The position numbers were made by a program, and so were the translations under genes. A stretch of DNA of 64,000 nucleotides, taken from assembly GCA_012934845.2 (NCBI GenBank), contig WNNJ02000836.1, forward strand, positions 1 to 64,000. Reading direction: 5' to 3'. This DNA is from Pomphorhynchus laevis. Lineage: Eukaryota > Acanthocephala > Palaeacanthocephala > Echinorhynchida > Pomphorhynchidae. Below are positions 45,585 to 56,289 of this stretch, in pieces (positions within the stretch are counted from its first letter, which is position 1; each line of letters opens with the position of its first letter). A model generated the notes under the pieces. That model saw only the letters and a list, made by a program, of their open reading frames with translations. It was not told the DNA's origin and searched no databases.

Positions 45585-46570
45585 TTTTATATCGCATGCT
45601 CTAAGGACGAACAAATTGTATCGGAATGGACAAATCAATAATAATTCGTATTATATATAGCGTATTCCTTAAGAATACTACGTTCAGTTTCTATTTTAAA
45701 GATCCAAGTTTTAATTTTTAATTAGACTGGATATATGTTTAATCAATGCTGTTTGGAATAGATTTCAACGGCGAATCTAAGGTGATGACAATATGACGGA
45801 TCTGTTCGTAAGCCTGAACAGCAAATATTGTTTCAATAAATTATTATTTTTTGGCTAGATTAAGTACAGCAATAATTCACCGTATGATTTTAATGCTCGT
45901 AAAATCTAAGTATATACTTTTTATTTATTGTGCAATAGGATACTTGAATGCAAATATAATCCATCGCTTATTGTTGTAACCAGCGTTTCATATTCAATAT
46001 TAAAGAGTAACCGTTTGACTACTTGCTCCATTTTTGAAAAGAACAAAAATTCTTTGACCAAATTAACAAGTTTCTATTTTAATGACGAACTTAATGAGAA
46101 TTTTCAGATATTTTTAACTTTATCGAAAATATATTTAACGGAAATTACTTCTAGCAGCAGGTGATATCTGTTTAGAAAAAAACCACACAAATAAGATATT
46201 GAATATTAAATTGTTTTTCGTGTAACTTTATCTTCTGTTAAAAATAGCATCAATATTTGCATGATCGTGATCTGCGCGATACTAAATCACATGTGCTATC
46301 ATATATCCAATATTAACTAGTAGTCGACACAACCAGAAGAGGCAGTTCTGGGGGTTAAGTTAACATATGATGTATGAACTCATAGCTGGTAAATGATACC
46401 ATTTGCGAGCTTTTTGATTACATGTATAAATTTCAAACTTAAATTATCCATAACGCGATGAATTGATTAAAACATGTCTTGGATATAAATACAATTTAAA
46501 TATAGAGCTATAATATATGTTTAAGAACTTTAACACACAAGATATAAAATATACAAGCTAAATACAATTA
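45585..46570. other. AT-rich stretch without a recognisable gene
   Basis: A frame of 78 codons near 45,928-46,164 is the longest and resembles nothing I know. No transposon motif, tandem repeat or RNA gene is visible. Confidence 0.55.
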
Positions 46571-46579
46571 CAAGAATCA

Positions 46580-47850
46580 AATATGGTTCGAAGAAAGCAA
46601 GTTGGCAGAATCATGACCACTGTACCTGTTGTAGATGACAAGTCTGAGACCTTCGAACGTCACGAAGTTGCATGTGATTTAAAAAATCGTAAAGTATAAA
46701 CGATCGTTATCGTTTGAAAAGATCATACCACAATATTACTAAATAGGAAATTCTTATGTGATTTTTGTGACTCGATGACGAGTACGTGTTCTGAAGTTTA
46801 CGTGGTCAAAGAGTTCAGGAGCGTTCCAACAGTCAACAACTTTATCGTCAAGATTTGACGATGTTCCAAAATCATCTGAGATAGGGACTTATATTGATAC
46901 ACCTGCGAAATCTTTGACCATTGTATTCTGACAACTCCTAGAAAGACTCGTTGCTAGTATGATCACGGATCATCGGAACTGTAATCATATATTGGTTGAT
47001 TCTCAACATGGTTTTATGATTGGACGTTCATGCCTAACTAATCTACTTGTGACTAATAATCTACTACATGCCTAACTAATCTACTACTTAATATAATTGT
47101 GAGTGCGCCAGGCAATTTCTATCGACTAGGTCTTTCAGAGTTTGTGTAGGAGGTGTGCTTTCAGACTCGGTGAATGTTAATTCTGGAGTGACGCAAGGAT
47201 CAATCCTTGACCCACTGCTCTCTATAATCTTCATGATTGATTTGCTACTCCGCCTATCATGCTGTCATCTAGCTTTCGCAGACGATTTAAAGATTTGATG
47301 ATCGATCATTAGAAGTCTTGCTGATCTAATATCGTTACAAATGATTTGAACTCTCTGTCCAATTAGTGCGAATCTATTAGATTATAGTTAAATGCTAAAA
47401 AAATTGTTTTTATGCAAATAGGTTGTCCGTCTGAAACTCTTAGGTACTATATTGGAGACATTGTCTTAAAAGAAGGGTCTCAACATAAAGATTTAGATAT
47501 TATTGTCCATCGATCATTGAAAACAAAGTTGAACACCGACTTCACTCTAGGTAAAGCTACTCGGGTATTTTATTGTATAAAAAGGGCATTCTTCAGGTTA
47601 AGCTGTCAAATGTTTAAGAGTTTATTCATCTCTATCGTCGAGCCACACTTGGAATACTACATTCAGGCTTATTTTCCTGTCACCAAGCGAGAATTATTAG
47701 ACCTAGAGTATATTCTTAGGCGGGGGTTCCATGCTCTGTGTTGGCTTAGGTGGTAGTGAGTACCATGTACGTCTTAGTCGTATTGGAGTGATGTCGGTAC
47801 GTGATAAGTTCATATGAACTATCTTATTTAGCTACGATATTTACCACTCC
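46580..47850 (+). mobile_element. CR1-like LINE remnant with internal deletion
   Basis: Near 46,580-46,700 an ORF1-like N-terminal part is readable (MVRRKQVGRIMTTV). Near 46,745-46,800, KFLCDFCDSMTS matches the Cys motif of the ORF1 at 41 kb. The sequence then jumps to RT: LLERLVASMITDH and SQHGFMIGRSCLTNLL (46,940-47,050), GVTQGSILDPLL and FADDLKI (47,190-47,300). The C-terminal RT part follows (47,412-47,756). The endonuclease and much of RT are absent, and stops and frame changes are frequent. It is an old copy. Confidence 0.78.
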
Positions 47851-48980
47851 GTTGATTGACTATTTGCTTTTTGTTTGATATTTTCGGACTCTGCCTGAAT
47901 AGTCTTTTGTTTTGGCATGTATTTGAATAAATAATATTCAATGAACTTAAACTTTTGATCTGCCAGTTAGATCAAAGACGAATGCACAATAACACTATCA
48001 CGATTTGTAGTTTATTCAATTATTTATTATTTAAATTGTTCGAGAATAGATCTTACTACGAAACGTAAATCTAATAAATTGTAACGAAGGTAAGAAAATG
48101 TGGAATACAAAAGCATCATTAACAGTTAAGTTTACGTGATATTAAAATTTTAATGATGTATATTGGATATAATATATAGTTAAAGTAGGTGGGAGATAGT
48201 ATAATTAATAAAATATTTTCGGGAAATAGCTTAAATTGCGTGAAAGGGAATATTTTATTGCCGTTTTTTAAAATATACTACCGTTTCAGAACTCTATTTC
48301 AAAGCATTCGTGATGTTTCGCACTTTGTCAAAACACCAAAAATATAGTTTGCTTTTTTAAAAATAAGAAACTACGCGACAAAAAAAAACAAAAATTTCTT
48401 TAATCTTAATATATTACATGAAGGTCTGTCAAAATTAGCATTTTAAAATTTAACCTTGAACGCTATGCATAATAAAATCTCATTTCTCATCATATGTTCT
48501 ACATATTATAAACTTGAGTGTTTAAGTATATCAATTGGATGTACTATAGCAATTGACTAAGTTATGCAATTAAATGTGTGAACTTAAAATTATAAGCATT
48601 TAAATTAAAAGGAAAACGGAAAACACAACGGTTCTGTCAATAATTGTATCAAATGAAATTAATAATTAATTCAAAATAAACGAATTTAAGTGTCAAAAAT
48701 TAAATTGTTATTAGACAACGGAACGAAATTGTATATTACACACATTATATATCAGACGATATAATATTATTTAATGAAATTTGTAAAGTAGTAAAAAATG
48801 GAGATTTTTTAATATTCGATCGCAAATGCGTACATTTTCAGAATACAAAACATAGATTATTTCTATATTGTTTAAGATAAAAAAGGTGGCGTTTGAAAAA
48901 ATCAGTATATTCTTTGTATTTTGGCTACCATGACAGTTCCTCTAGATAGCATGAACACATTATCATGACAGTTCCTCTAG
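47850..48980. other. AT-rich stretch without a recognisable gene
   Basis: Nothing is recognisable until a 20-bp direct repeat CATGACAGTTCCTCTAGATA (48,929 and 48,964). It is followed by an 11-bp perfect hairpin (48,986-49,010, GTCTCCCATCT with its complement) at the edge of the next LINE. Confidence 0.55.
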
Positions 48981-50975
48981 ATAATGTCTCCCATCTATAA
49001 GATGGGAGACACCGTCGCTTGCACCGTGCCCCATGGTTTGACAGCCAGTGCCTACTCTCAAAGCGTCAACTCCATCATGCTTTTCGAGTATATCATCGCT
49101 CTCTCAGACCTGATTTCCGCTCGATCACCCGTCTTTCCGTGATACCTATCTTGCTCATCGGCGGTCTCATATCCACCTACTAGTACCAAATGCAACTCAT
49201 TTTGGCAGCATAAAATCATCACTTCATTCAACACTAAGACTCTATGGAATACTTTTAACTCAATCCTTGCTCGCTCCTCTCCGTCGTGCAACATCAATGC
49301 CCATGATTATTCGTCATTTCTCCAGACTAAAGTATCCACGCTGCTCTCTCACAGCCCGGTCTTCATCTTATCCCACTCGGCCCGCCTAGCCTCATTCTCC
49401 CGGAACTCTTTCATCTTCTCCCTGTCTCACCTTCCGAAGTCTCATCTGTTCTCATGTCCTTGCCCAGCAAAACCTCACCTGCCGATCCCCTGCCTACCCA
49501 TATACTTAAATCCATATGCTCATCGATATCCCTTTTCTCACAACCTTGTTTTACTCGTTTATCCGCAGTCGTATATTCCCTTCACACTGGAAATCCGCAA
49601 TCGTTCGTCCCCTCCTTAAGAAACAATCGCTCGATCCCTCCCTTCCTTCTAGCTATCGCCCCATTTCACTAATCACTACTCTTTCTAAGCTCTTAGAACG
49701 CATCATCTTAATACAGATCGACGCTTATCTCTCGTCATCCAATCTGTACCCTCCTTTCCAATCCGCTTTCCGCTCTAATCACTTCACAGAAATCGCCTGC
49801 ATGAAAGTTTACAACGACTTACTCATTTCTCGAGATAAGGCTCTATATAGTGTTATCATCTCCCTCGACCTCTCCTCCGCCTTCGACATTGTCGACCACT
49901 CCGTCTTCCTTTATAGCCTTCGTTATGATTACAGCTTTTCTTCTTCCTCCGTAGCATGGTTTGCCTCATATCTATCCGACCGTTCCTTTCGCGTCTTTTC
50001 TAATTTATCATCCACTCCCATTCCTATCTTTTGCGGGATCCCACAAGGTTCAGTCCTAGGTCCCCTGCTTTTCTCTCCTCTGCTTGGCGATCTCTCTCCG
50101 TTTATCAAACCTTTTTCCTTTAACGTCATGCAATACGCCGATGACATCCTCATATATGCTCATGCACCCGCACATCGCGTATACGATATCGACAATTCTC
50201 TCTCCAACTGTATTTCTTCTATCACCGAACGTCTCTCCAATCTCCATCTCGTTCTAAACCCCGACAATTCTAAAATAGTCCACAATCTCACTTTCTTAGA
50301 CTTCCATTTCGATGATCACCTTTCTCTTAAACCCTTCGTCCGTGACAAGGTCCGCTCGACTAACTTAATTCTCCGTGACATCCGCCGTATACGCCCTCTT
50401 ATCGACTTCCGTTCTTGTATGTCTCTTCTTTCATCGCTTCTTTTCCCTAAACTCCTTATTGCCTTAGTATTTTCGCCAATTCTCCAAAATTCATCATCCT
50501 ACCACTACAACGCATAATCAACTCCGCCGTTCGAGTGCTCTTTCATCTCCGTCGCTTCGACCACATATCCACATATCTTGCCCAACTCTCCTGGCCCATT
50601 ATCCACATCCGCATCAAACTCCGCCTTCTTCTCGTTACCTTTCGTCTCATCGCTGTCGACTCCCCATTGTTCATCAACCTTCCTTTCTTAGACGACACTC
50701 GCCCCACCTCGCTATCGCTGCGTTCCCGTCATAACCACTTACTCCACGTTCCCGATTACTCCAACAACTGTGGTCTCCGATCCTTACTAGTCGCCGCCTC
50801 ACTCGCCTGGAATCAACTCCCTCTCGATGTCCGCCGCGCTCCCTACTTTATCACATTCAAACACCTCTTCCGTTCACACCTTCTCGACACATGATTTACA
50901 TTTTTGTTTTGTTGTGATCATGTAAGCGTGCGCTGGCACGCATTTGCCACGTTAAATAAATCTTTTTTAAGGGAT
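48980..50975 (+). mobile_element. L2/Rex1-group LINE, 5'-truncated and broken
   Basis: The plus strand starts with a linker piece PWFDSQCLLSKRQLHHAF (about 49,028-49,085), typical of the region between endonuclease and RT. RT follows (49,516-50,517 as one frame) and then the C-terminal part (50,535-50,894). The 3' UTR has a hairpin GCGTGC-GCTG-GCACGC (50,926-50,941) and ends at AAATAAATC near 50,960. Style (RSNHFTEIACMKVYNDL, SLDLSSAFDIVDH) fits the L2/Rex1/Daphne assemblage. It differs from the CR1-like family elsewhere in the window. Base composition is also richer in C and T than its surroundings. Confidence 0.85.
49516..50517 (+). pseudogene. L2-like LINE reverse transcriptase
   Basis: This open stretch of 333 codons carries RT motifs in order: SYRPISLITTLSKLLERI, FQSAFRSNHFTEIA, LDLSSAFDIVDHSV (catalytic Asp), GIPQGSVLGPLLFS, QYADDILIY (near 50,132) and LVLNPDNSKI. 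The frame before it holds SPADPLPTHILKS in another phase, and the frame after it continues with the C-terminal RLRFHH-like and SLRSRHNHLLHVPDYS blocks. The element therefore has at least two frameshifts. The catalytic residues are intact. Confidence 0.85.
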
Positions 50976-51240
50976 AGCATCATCAACGATGCTCAGCATG
51001 GTTTCAGACCGCATCGTTCTGATGTGAATAATCTTCTAGTCTCCTGTAGTAGATGAACGGATACACTAAATTATGGATATAGGTATATGTGATGTTTTTT
51101 TAGTTTATCAAAAGCTTTAGATAGATTCTTGCACATACTGCTTAGATGATAGTCGTATTAAAACGTAGATTCAGTCATTCCTGGTATATCGCTATTTTGC
51201 AGTTCGTATCAAAGGTTGCATATATAGCTGGTATAATTAA
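50970..51240 (+). mobile_element. CR1-like LINE scrap
   Basis: INDAQHGFRPHRSDVNNLLVSC (50,985-51,050) and a degraded SLSKALDRF block (about 51,100-51,130) match the middle of CR1-like RT, followed by FAVRIKGCI. Nothing else of the element is present, and several stops interrupt it. Confidence 0.7.
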
Positions 51241-51359
51241 ATCACTATCTTAGTTTACGTATTTAATATAATTAAATAATAAACAAAACATAATAATGCT
51301 AAATCAAAATTTAATAATTAAATAATAATATAAATAATTGTAATAAGATTTTTATAATT

Positions 51360-52310
51360 TAAATCAAGTTAAAATAGAAAATTTAAAATACAAATCAACT
51401 TTAATAAATTGACTAATAAATAATAGGCGTTGTATCAAAATAAGGATTATATATCATCAGGAGTAACTTCTATGCTATCAGGTTTCGGCTCCTAATTAGG
51501 AATGTTAAGTAATTAAAATTTTAATTAAAGTAATTAGTTACTTAAATAGCTATTTAAGTAACTAATTTCAAGGTTAAAATATCTGAAATATTTTTAAAAT
51601 AAAAAATTGAAATTAAGAATAAAAGTCATTTTTATAAATTAACTAATAAATAATAGACGCTGTATCAGAATAAGGATTATAGGTCATCAGGAGGAACTGC
51701 TATGCTATCAGGTTTCGGCCCATAAATCCTCTACCCAACATAGCAGCGGGGCCAAATACGTGTTAAGGACGTATTTCCTCTGATAAAATTTGAATATACA
51801 AAGTATATTATTTATTATCCATCCATAAAAATTGTCCGCTAATGATTTTAAATTTATTTTTAATATTATTGTGCTGATTTATTTATTTTATATTTTCTGT
51901 TTGATCGTATTTTTATAGTAACCAAGTTTAAAATATGCATCTATTAAATTATTTAAATGATTTTAAACAAAAACAATATCATTACATATTGTTGCAATTC
52001 TCAAAATTTCATTATTTAATGTATTATATTTTATATTATATGGTATGCATGAATGCTCATGCAAAAATATGTTTGTAAATTTAAATATGTCATCTTTACG
52101 ATATAAATTAAAAGTAGTTTTAATTGATTTTAATTTAATGATCATATCAAGATATATACTTTATTTATCATTAATATTGATTTTATTAAGAATAAGACTA
52201 CCTGGATAAATTTGTTCGTTTATTGAATAAAAATTATTAGAGTTAAATAAACATATATCATTAAAATATCGAAACATATATTTCAATTCTTTATATAATT
52301 TAGATTTTTT
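51360..52310 (-). mobile_element. Penelope-like element, 3' part (copy 3)
   Basis: On the minus strand, RT reads KYMFRYFNDICLFNSNNFYS (a variant of the family's RYIDDIF box), IYPGSLILNKIN, then MIIKLKSIKTTFNLYRKDDIF and NEILRIATICNDI (51,963-52,145). A thumb-like stretch (INLKSLADNFYG) follows, then the terminal conserved sequence (51,655-51,790). A second partial copy of that sequence lies at 51,427-51,500, so the terminal unit is repeated in tandem. About 195 bp separate the RT end from the terminal sequence, too few for a GIY-YIG nuclease. The 5' half continues at 55.73 kb beyond an inserted LINE. Confidence 0.82.
51655..51790 (-). other. PLE terminal conserved sequence with pseudoknot potential (copy 3)
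   Basis: This is the best preserved copy. CTGCTATG (51,697-51,704) pairs perfectly with CATAGCAG (51,739-51,746). GGCCC (51,717-51,721) pairs with GGGCC (51,749-51,753). The two stems interleave as in an H-type pseudoknot. An outer pair (ATCAGAGGAA with TTCCTCCTGAT) and a hairpin (AAATACGT/ACGTATTT) frame it. GAAAC and CTGATGA, strings found in hammerhead ribozyme cores, are present in the reverse of the usual linear order. Function is unproven. Confidence 0.65.
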
Positions 52311-52374
52311 AATCTAAATTTTAGATTAAAAATTTTAATCTATAATATTTAATCTTTTTCGGTGCGTAATTTTT

Positions 52375-52800
52375 GCTAATATACCGGAATCTAACTCTTC
52401 GGAGCCGCAGCTACGTATTGATCATGACGTGAATAGAGTTCGGGAAGTATTATTAAAAATATTTACTTCAGGTGAGGAATCTATAGCCTCATCTCTTCTA
52501 GTGAAATCATTGTTCAGATTAGGTAAGAAAAATGAAGAACGCCCACGCTTATTGAAAGTGGTATGTAAATCGTCCGACAATGTTAACGAGATCTTACGCA
52601 GAGGGTATAAATTAAAAGGTCAAACTACTAAAATCTTTAAGGATCTCAACATTCAGGATCGTAAGATGCGACATCAAGCTTGGGAAGCGCTAAAGACCAG
52701 GAATGCTTCTGGTGAAAAGGACTTGACAATAAGAAATTTTTGTGTGGTTCGAAGAAAGCTATTTGTACGTTGGAATTTGAACGGTCCGTTAATTGCTTAG
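52375..52800 (+). pseudogene. CR1-like ORF1, C-terminal domain
   Basis: The frame VIFANIPESNSSEPQ ... LVKSLFRLGKKNEERPRLLKVV ... GYKLKGQTTKIFKDLN ... NFCVVRRKLFVRW aligns with the C-terminal third of the ORF1 at 39.8-41.2 kb (ILIANIKESDA ... RPRLLKIVF ... VVRRRLHIRW). The N-terminal two thirds are absent, so this is the truncation point of the element. The frame ends at TAG near 52,800, before the endonuclease. Confidence 0.8.
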
Positions 52801-52884
52801 GTATTGATACATCCTCGTTAGATATATTTCCTACTGGACTATCTATAAACTCAAGAACCAGTAAATGTTCAACACCAATTATTA

Positions 52885-55687
52885 ACGTCGCTTACAAATA
52901 TTCGTAGTATAATATCGAAGATTGACGAATTTCGGAACAGATTCTTTACATATAAACCTCAAATAATTGCAGTTACCGAAACTTGGCTAAATCATGATAT
53001 TGCTGATAGTATGGTAGCTGTGGATGGGTATTCGATAATCAGGGTTGATCGTAAAGTACGACGAGGAGGCGGTGTTGCACTTTATGTCAATCAATGTATA
53101 GGTGTTGACGATTTTGAATGTTATACTGACACATATGGTACTTGTGAACTGATGTTGGTAAGTCTATCCCATGTAAGAAATAAAGTTACTATTGCACTAT
53201 GTTATAGATCTCCATGTAGCTTCGTTCTCACTCAGGAATTCTCAAATATTTTGACAAAGGCAGCAATGGGTGACCAGTTCCTCTGTTTAGGAGACTTCAA
53301 TATTTCCAGCATCAATATAGATGATTCTCATTCAGGAATAACATCTTCTAGTAAACTAGATCATGACTTGTGGAATTTTCTGTTAGATAGCCTACGTCTT
53401 GTTCAGCATGTATCAGCACCAACTAGGATTATGAATGATCAAAGTTCTTTGTTGGATTTAATTTTATCTAAATCATTAACAGATGTGCGTGACATTATGC
53501 ATGAAGCACCCATAGGAGTTAGTGATCATTGTGTATTGTTTTTTCACTTCTCAGGGATTTCAAATAATATTATTGACGAAGTCGAAACTAAAATCTTCAC
53601 GCATTGTTGGTATCGTGCGGATCAGTGTAAAATTTTTCAAGCAGCATCGACTATGAACTTTGTAGGCGCTAGCGACGATGTTGAAGATTGTTGGAAAGTT
53701 TTCCGTTCAGCAATGTGTGAAATAATAGAAAAATACGTTCCTACCAAGATCGTACATAAAAATAAAAAAGTGAATCCTCCGTGGTTTAATAGAGAACTTA
53801 AATTAGAACTAAGACGAAGAAACTGACTGTTTAAATTGAGCTGCAAGGACAATACTTATCGACAGGAATACGTCAATTGTCGTAACGTTTTCGAAAAGCT
53901 TAAAAAACGCAAAAAATTTAACTACGAAATGACAATAGCGGTGGACTTTCATAGTGCACCAAAACGACTTTGGGATCACATACGTAGAAATAGGACAATT
54001 CCTCCTGCGATTTCGTCTCTTCGTATTAATAACTTTATCACATCGCCTTAAGATGTAGTCGACACGTTTGCGTCGACTTTTCAACTCGTAACTAATAACA
54101 CAGAAATTAACCAGCAATCTCGTGTAAGCCATTCACGAAGTTATTTTGATGTTACTACCGAGGAGGTTTATAGTGAGTTAAATTCTTTACGACATTCATC
54201 ACCTGGTCCGGATGGATTACATCCCCAAATACTAAAGATATTATCTACATTTATTGCTTCAACGTTAGCTTATTTGTTTGAACTATCACTAGCTAAGTCA
54301 ATTCTACCGTTAGATTGGAAAATCGCCACTGTAGTGCCATTCCACAAAAAAGGATATCGTCACAATCCTGAAAATTATAGAGCAATAAGCCTTACAAGTG
54401 TCATATGTAAGTTGTTAGAGCGCATATTGTATCGGCGATTACTATCCTATCTTGAATCATCGAACTTGTTAGATAATTCGCAACATGGTTTTCGTCCTGG
54501 ACGTTCTTGCATGTCTAATCTTTTATGTGCACGCGAAGCATGGGTTGATGCAGTTGCGCAGGGTAATGCAGTTGATGTCGTGTATTTCGACTTCAGTCGG
54601 GCCTTTGATAGGGTTCGTTACAATATGTTGATTGAGGCTCTTGCAGATTACGGAATTGAAATTCCTATTATTCGATGAATTCACGCTTTGCTATCTTATC
54701 GTTCTTTCAGAGTTCGAGTTGGAAATTGTCTATCTAGACCGTCAAATTTATCAATGGGTGTTCCTCAGGGATCGGTGTTGGGTCCATTATTATTTGTCAT
54801 ATTTCTGAATAGTTTGCTACGCTCTCTAAAATGTAAAAAATTAGCATTCGCGGATTATCTTAAAATATGGAATGTCATAACATGCCATGCCGATATGCAA
54901 CACTTACAAGATGACATAAATATGGTTAATAGGTGGAGCGAACTGACCGGAATCATGATTAACATTACTAAATGTGTCCACCACAGATTTGGTCATAGTG
55001 ATTTACCAAATGATTATTCTGTTTGCGGTGAGATTATTCCCACAAATTCGTATACAAAAGATCTTGGGATAATTGTTCAGAATTCGTTTAAAACCGACCT
55101 CAATACTGAAAATATATATGCAACATGTCGAGAAAAATTATTTACATGATCAAAAATACCTTTAGTTCGCTTCCACCGTCTCAGTTCTCACTATTATATA
55201 AAACGTTAATCGGACCAATCATTGATTATGCTTCGCCAGCGACTTTTCCTTCTACGCGTGGTGAAATAAACCAATTAGAAAAGATTCTTCGCCGATTTTC
55301 CAAGCTATGTTCTAGTCTTCGGAAAATCGCCTACTGTGATAGACTAAACCAACTAAATATTACTTCAGTTTACGCGAGTTATGTGTACAATGATTTATTA
55401 CAATTATGGCGAATGATCCATGTCTTTCCTGGTTATCCATCGGAATCCGTTATTCTAAATGATCGCCCGAGCCACAGAGGACACTCTTTATCAGTTGTTG
55501 TTCAATCACACGGGAAGTGTCATAGATACTTGCGATTATCTCACAGAGCGGTAAACCTATGGAACCGATTGCCGAATTCGATCGTATCAATGGCACAGTA
55601 CAAATCTTTCCAGAATGCGCTGAGCATGTGGGTAAAAGGAGAAGATTCTTTGCAGAAAATATATAATATATATATTTTCAATGTATA

Positions 55688-55690
<3 letters not shown>
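52885..55690 (+). pseudogene. CR1-like ORF2, endonuclease-reverse transcriptase
   Basis: Endonuclease: TETWLNHDI (catalytic Glu, near 52,975), GGGVALYVNQ, CYRSPCS, CLGDFNISSI (near 53,285) and VSDHCVLF (near 53,520), in the frame 53,011-53,826. RT: SSPGPDGLHP, NYRAISLTSVICKLLE, QHGFRPGRSCMS, YFDFSRAFDRV (54,274-54,678), GVPQGSVLGPLLF and an altered catalytic box FADYLKI in place of ADD (54,688-55,149). The C-terminal part is 55,125-55,688. At least four stops or shifts and the lost second Asp mark it as dead. Confidence 0.87.

Positions 55691-55727
<37 letters not shown>
55660..55727. repeat. TA microsatellite at the 3' end of a CR1-like LINE
   Basis: A run of TA dinucleotides with few interruptions follows the RT stop codon directly and ends where PLE sequence resumes. 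CR1 and L2 group LINEs commonly end in short microsatellite units rather than poly(A). Confidence 0.88.
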
Positions 55728-55731
<4 letters not shown>

Positions 55732-56100
55732 GTATCGAAACATATATTTCATATCTTTATGTAATTTAGATTTATTTTTTAAACATTTATGAACAAATTC
55801 ATATTCTATAAAGCTTAAAAACAAGTCAGCTATAATTAGACTACTATTACCACCCATTGAAACACCTTTTACTTGTCTAAATATAGATGTCCCTACCTTT
55901 TAATAATTTTGATTTATTAAAATATTTAAGGATTCTATTAATTTAATTTTATCCATATATTTATATTTATTTGATGGTTTAATTTTTGTTAGATAGGCGT
56001 TGTAGTTTTAATAACATATACATGTATATCTTTTTCCGAATTAAAGATTAATTGACTTAATTAACGCTTCTGTAATATCTACTAAATCTAGATTTGTATA
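55728..56100 (-). mobile_element. Penelope-like element, RT middle part (copy 3, other half)
   Basis: The minus strand reads KGVSMGGNSSLIIADLFLSFIEYEFVHKCLKNKSKL...KYMFRYI. The MGGNSS...ADLFL block is a hallmark of Penelope-like RTs. Upstream (to about 56,080) is the INLIFGK and LKLQRLSNKN part. The frame is broken in places. Together with 51.4-52.3 kb it represents one PLE on the minus strand, separated by the inserted LINE. Confidence 0.82.
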
Positions 56101-56289
56101 AAGGGTAACATCAAAAACATTTGCACAAGCTGTATCGCCTTCTATGATAAAGGATGTCCGTACACAGATAAAGCGAGTAATTGTAGCATTTTCGAATATA
56201 TCTAAAGACGTTATAACCATGCAGTTATTTACACGAGAGATGCAAAACGCTGATAAACACTAAGAAAACTTGATAATCTCCGGTTAAGA

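Larger units (their letters stand above)
52311..55727 (+). mobile_element. CR1-like LINE inserted into a Penelope-like element
   Basis: The element begins inside ORF1 (5'-truncated) and continues with endonuclease, RT and a TA-rich 3' end. PLE sequence stands on both sides in the same orientation. About 45 bp of PLE (52,269-52,310 and 55,728-55,776) are present on each side, as expected of a long target duplication. The coding frames are broken several times. It belongs with the element at 36.9-41.2 kb but is clearly diverged from it. Confidence 0.85.

Noticed and set aside
45928-46164. 78-codon open frame on the plus strand
   Set aside because: No recognisable motif. It lies in an otherwise empty AT-rich stretch.
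51655-51790. Canonical hammerhead ribozyme call for the PLE terminal sequence
   Set aside because: CTGATGA follows GAAAC instead of preceding it, and no standard three-stem fold with a UH cleavage site could be drawn by eye. It is kept only as an unclassified conserved fold.
51655-51790. HDV-like ribozyme call for the same sequence
   Set aside because: The nesting of the two main stems is similar, but no P3 or P4 hairpin is visible between them.
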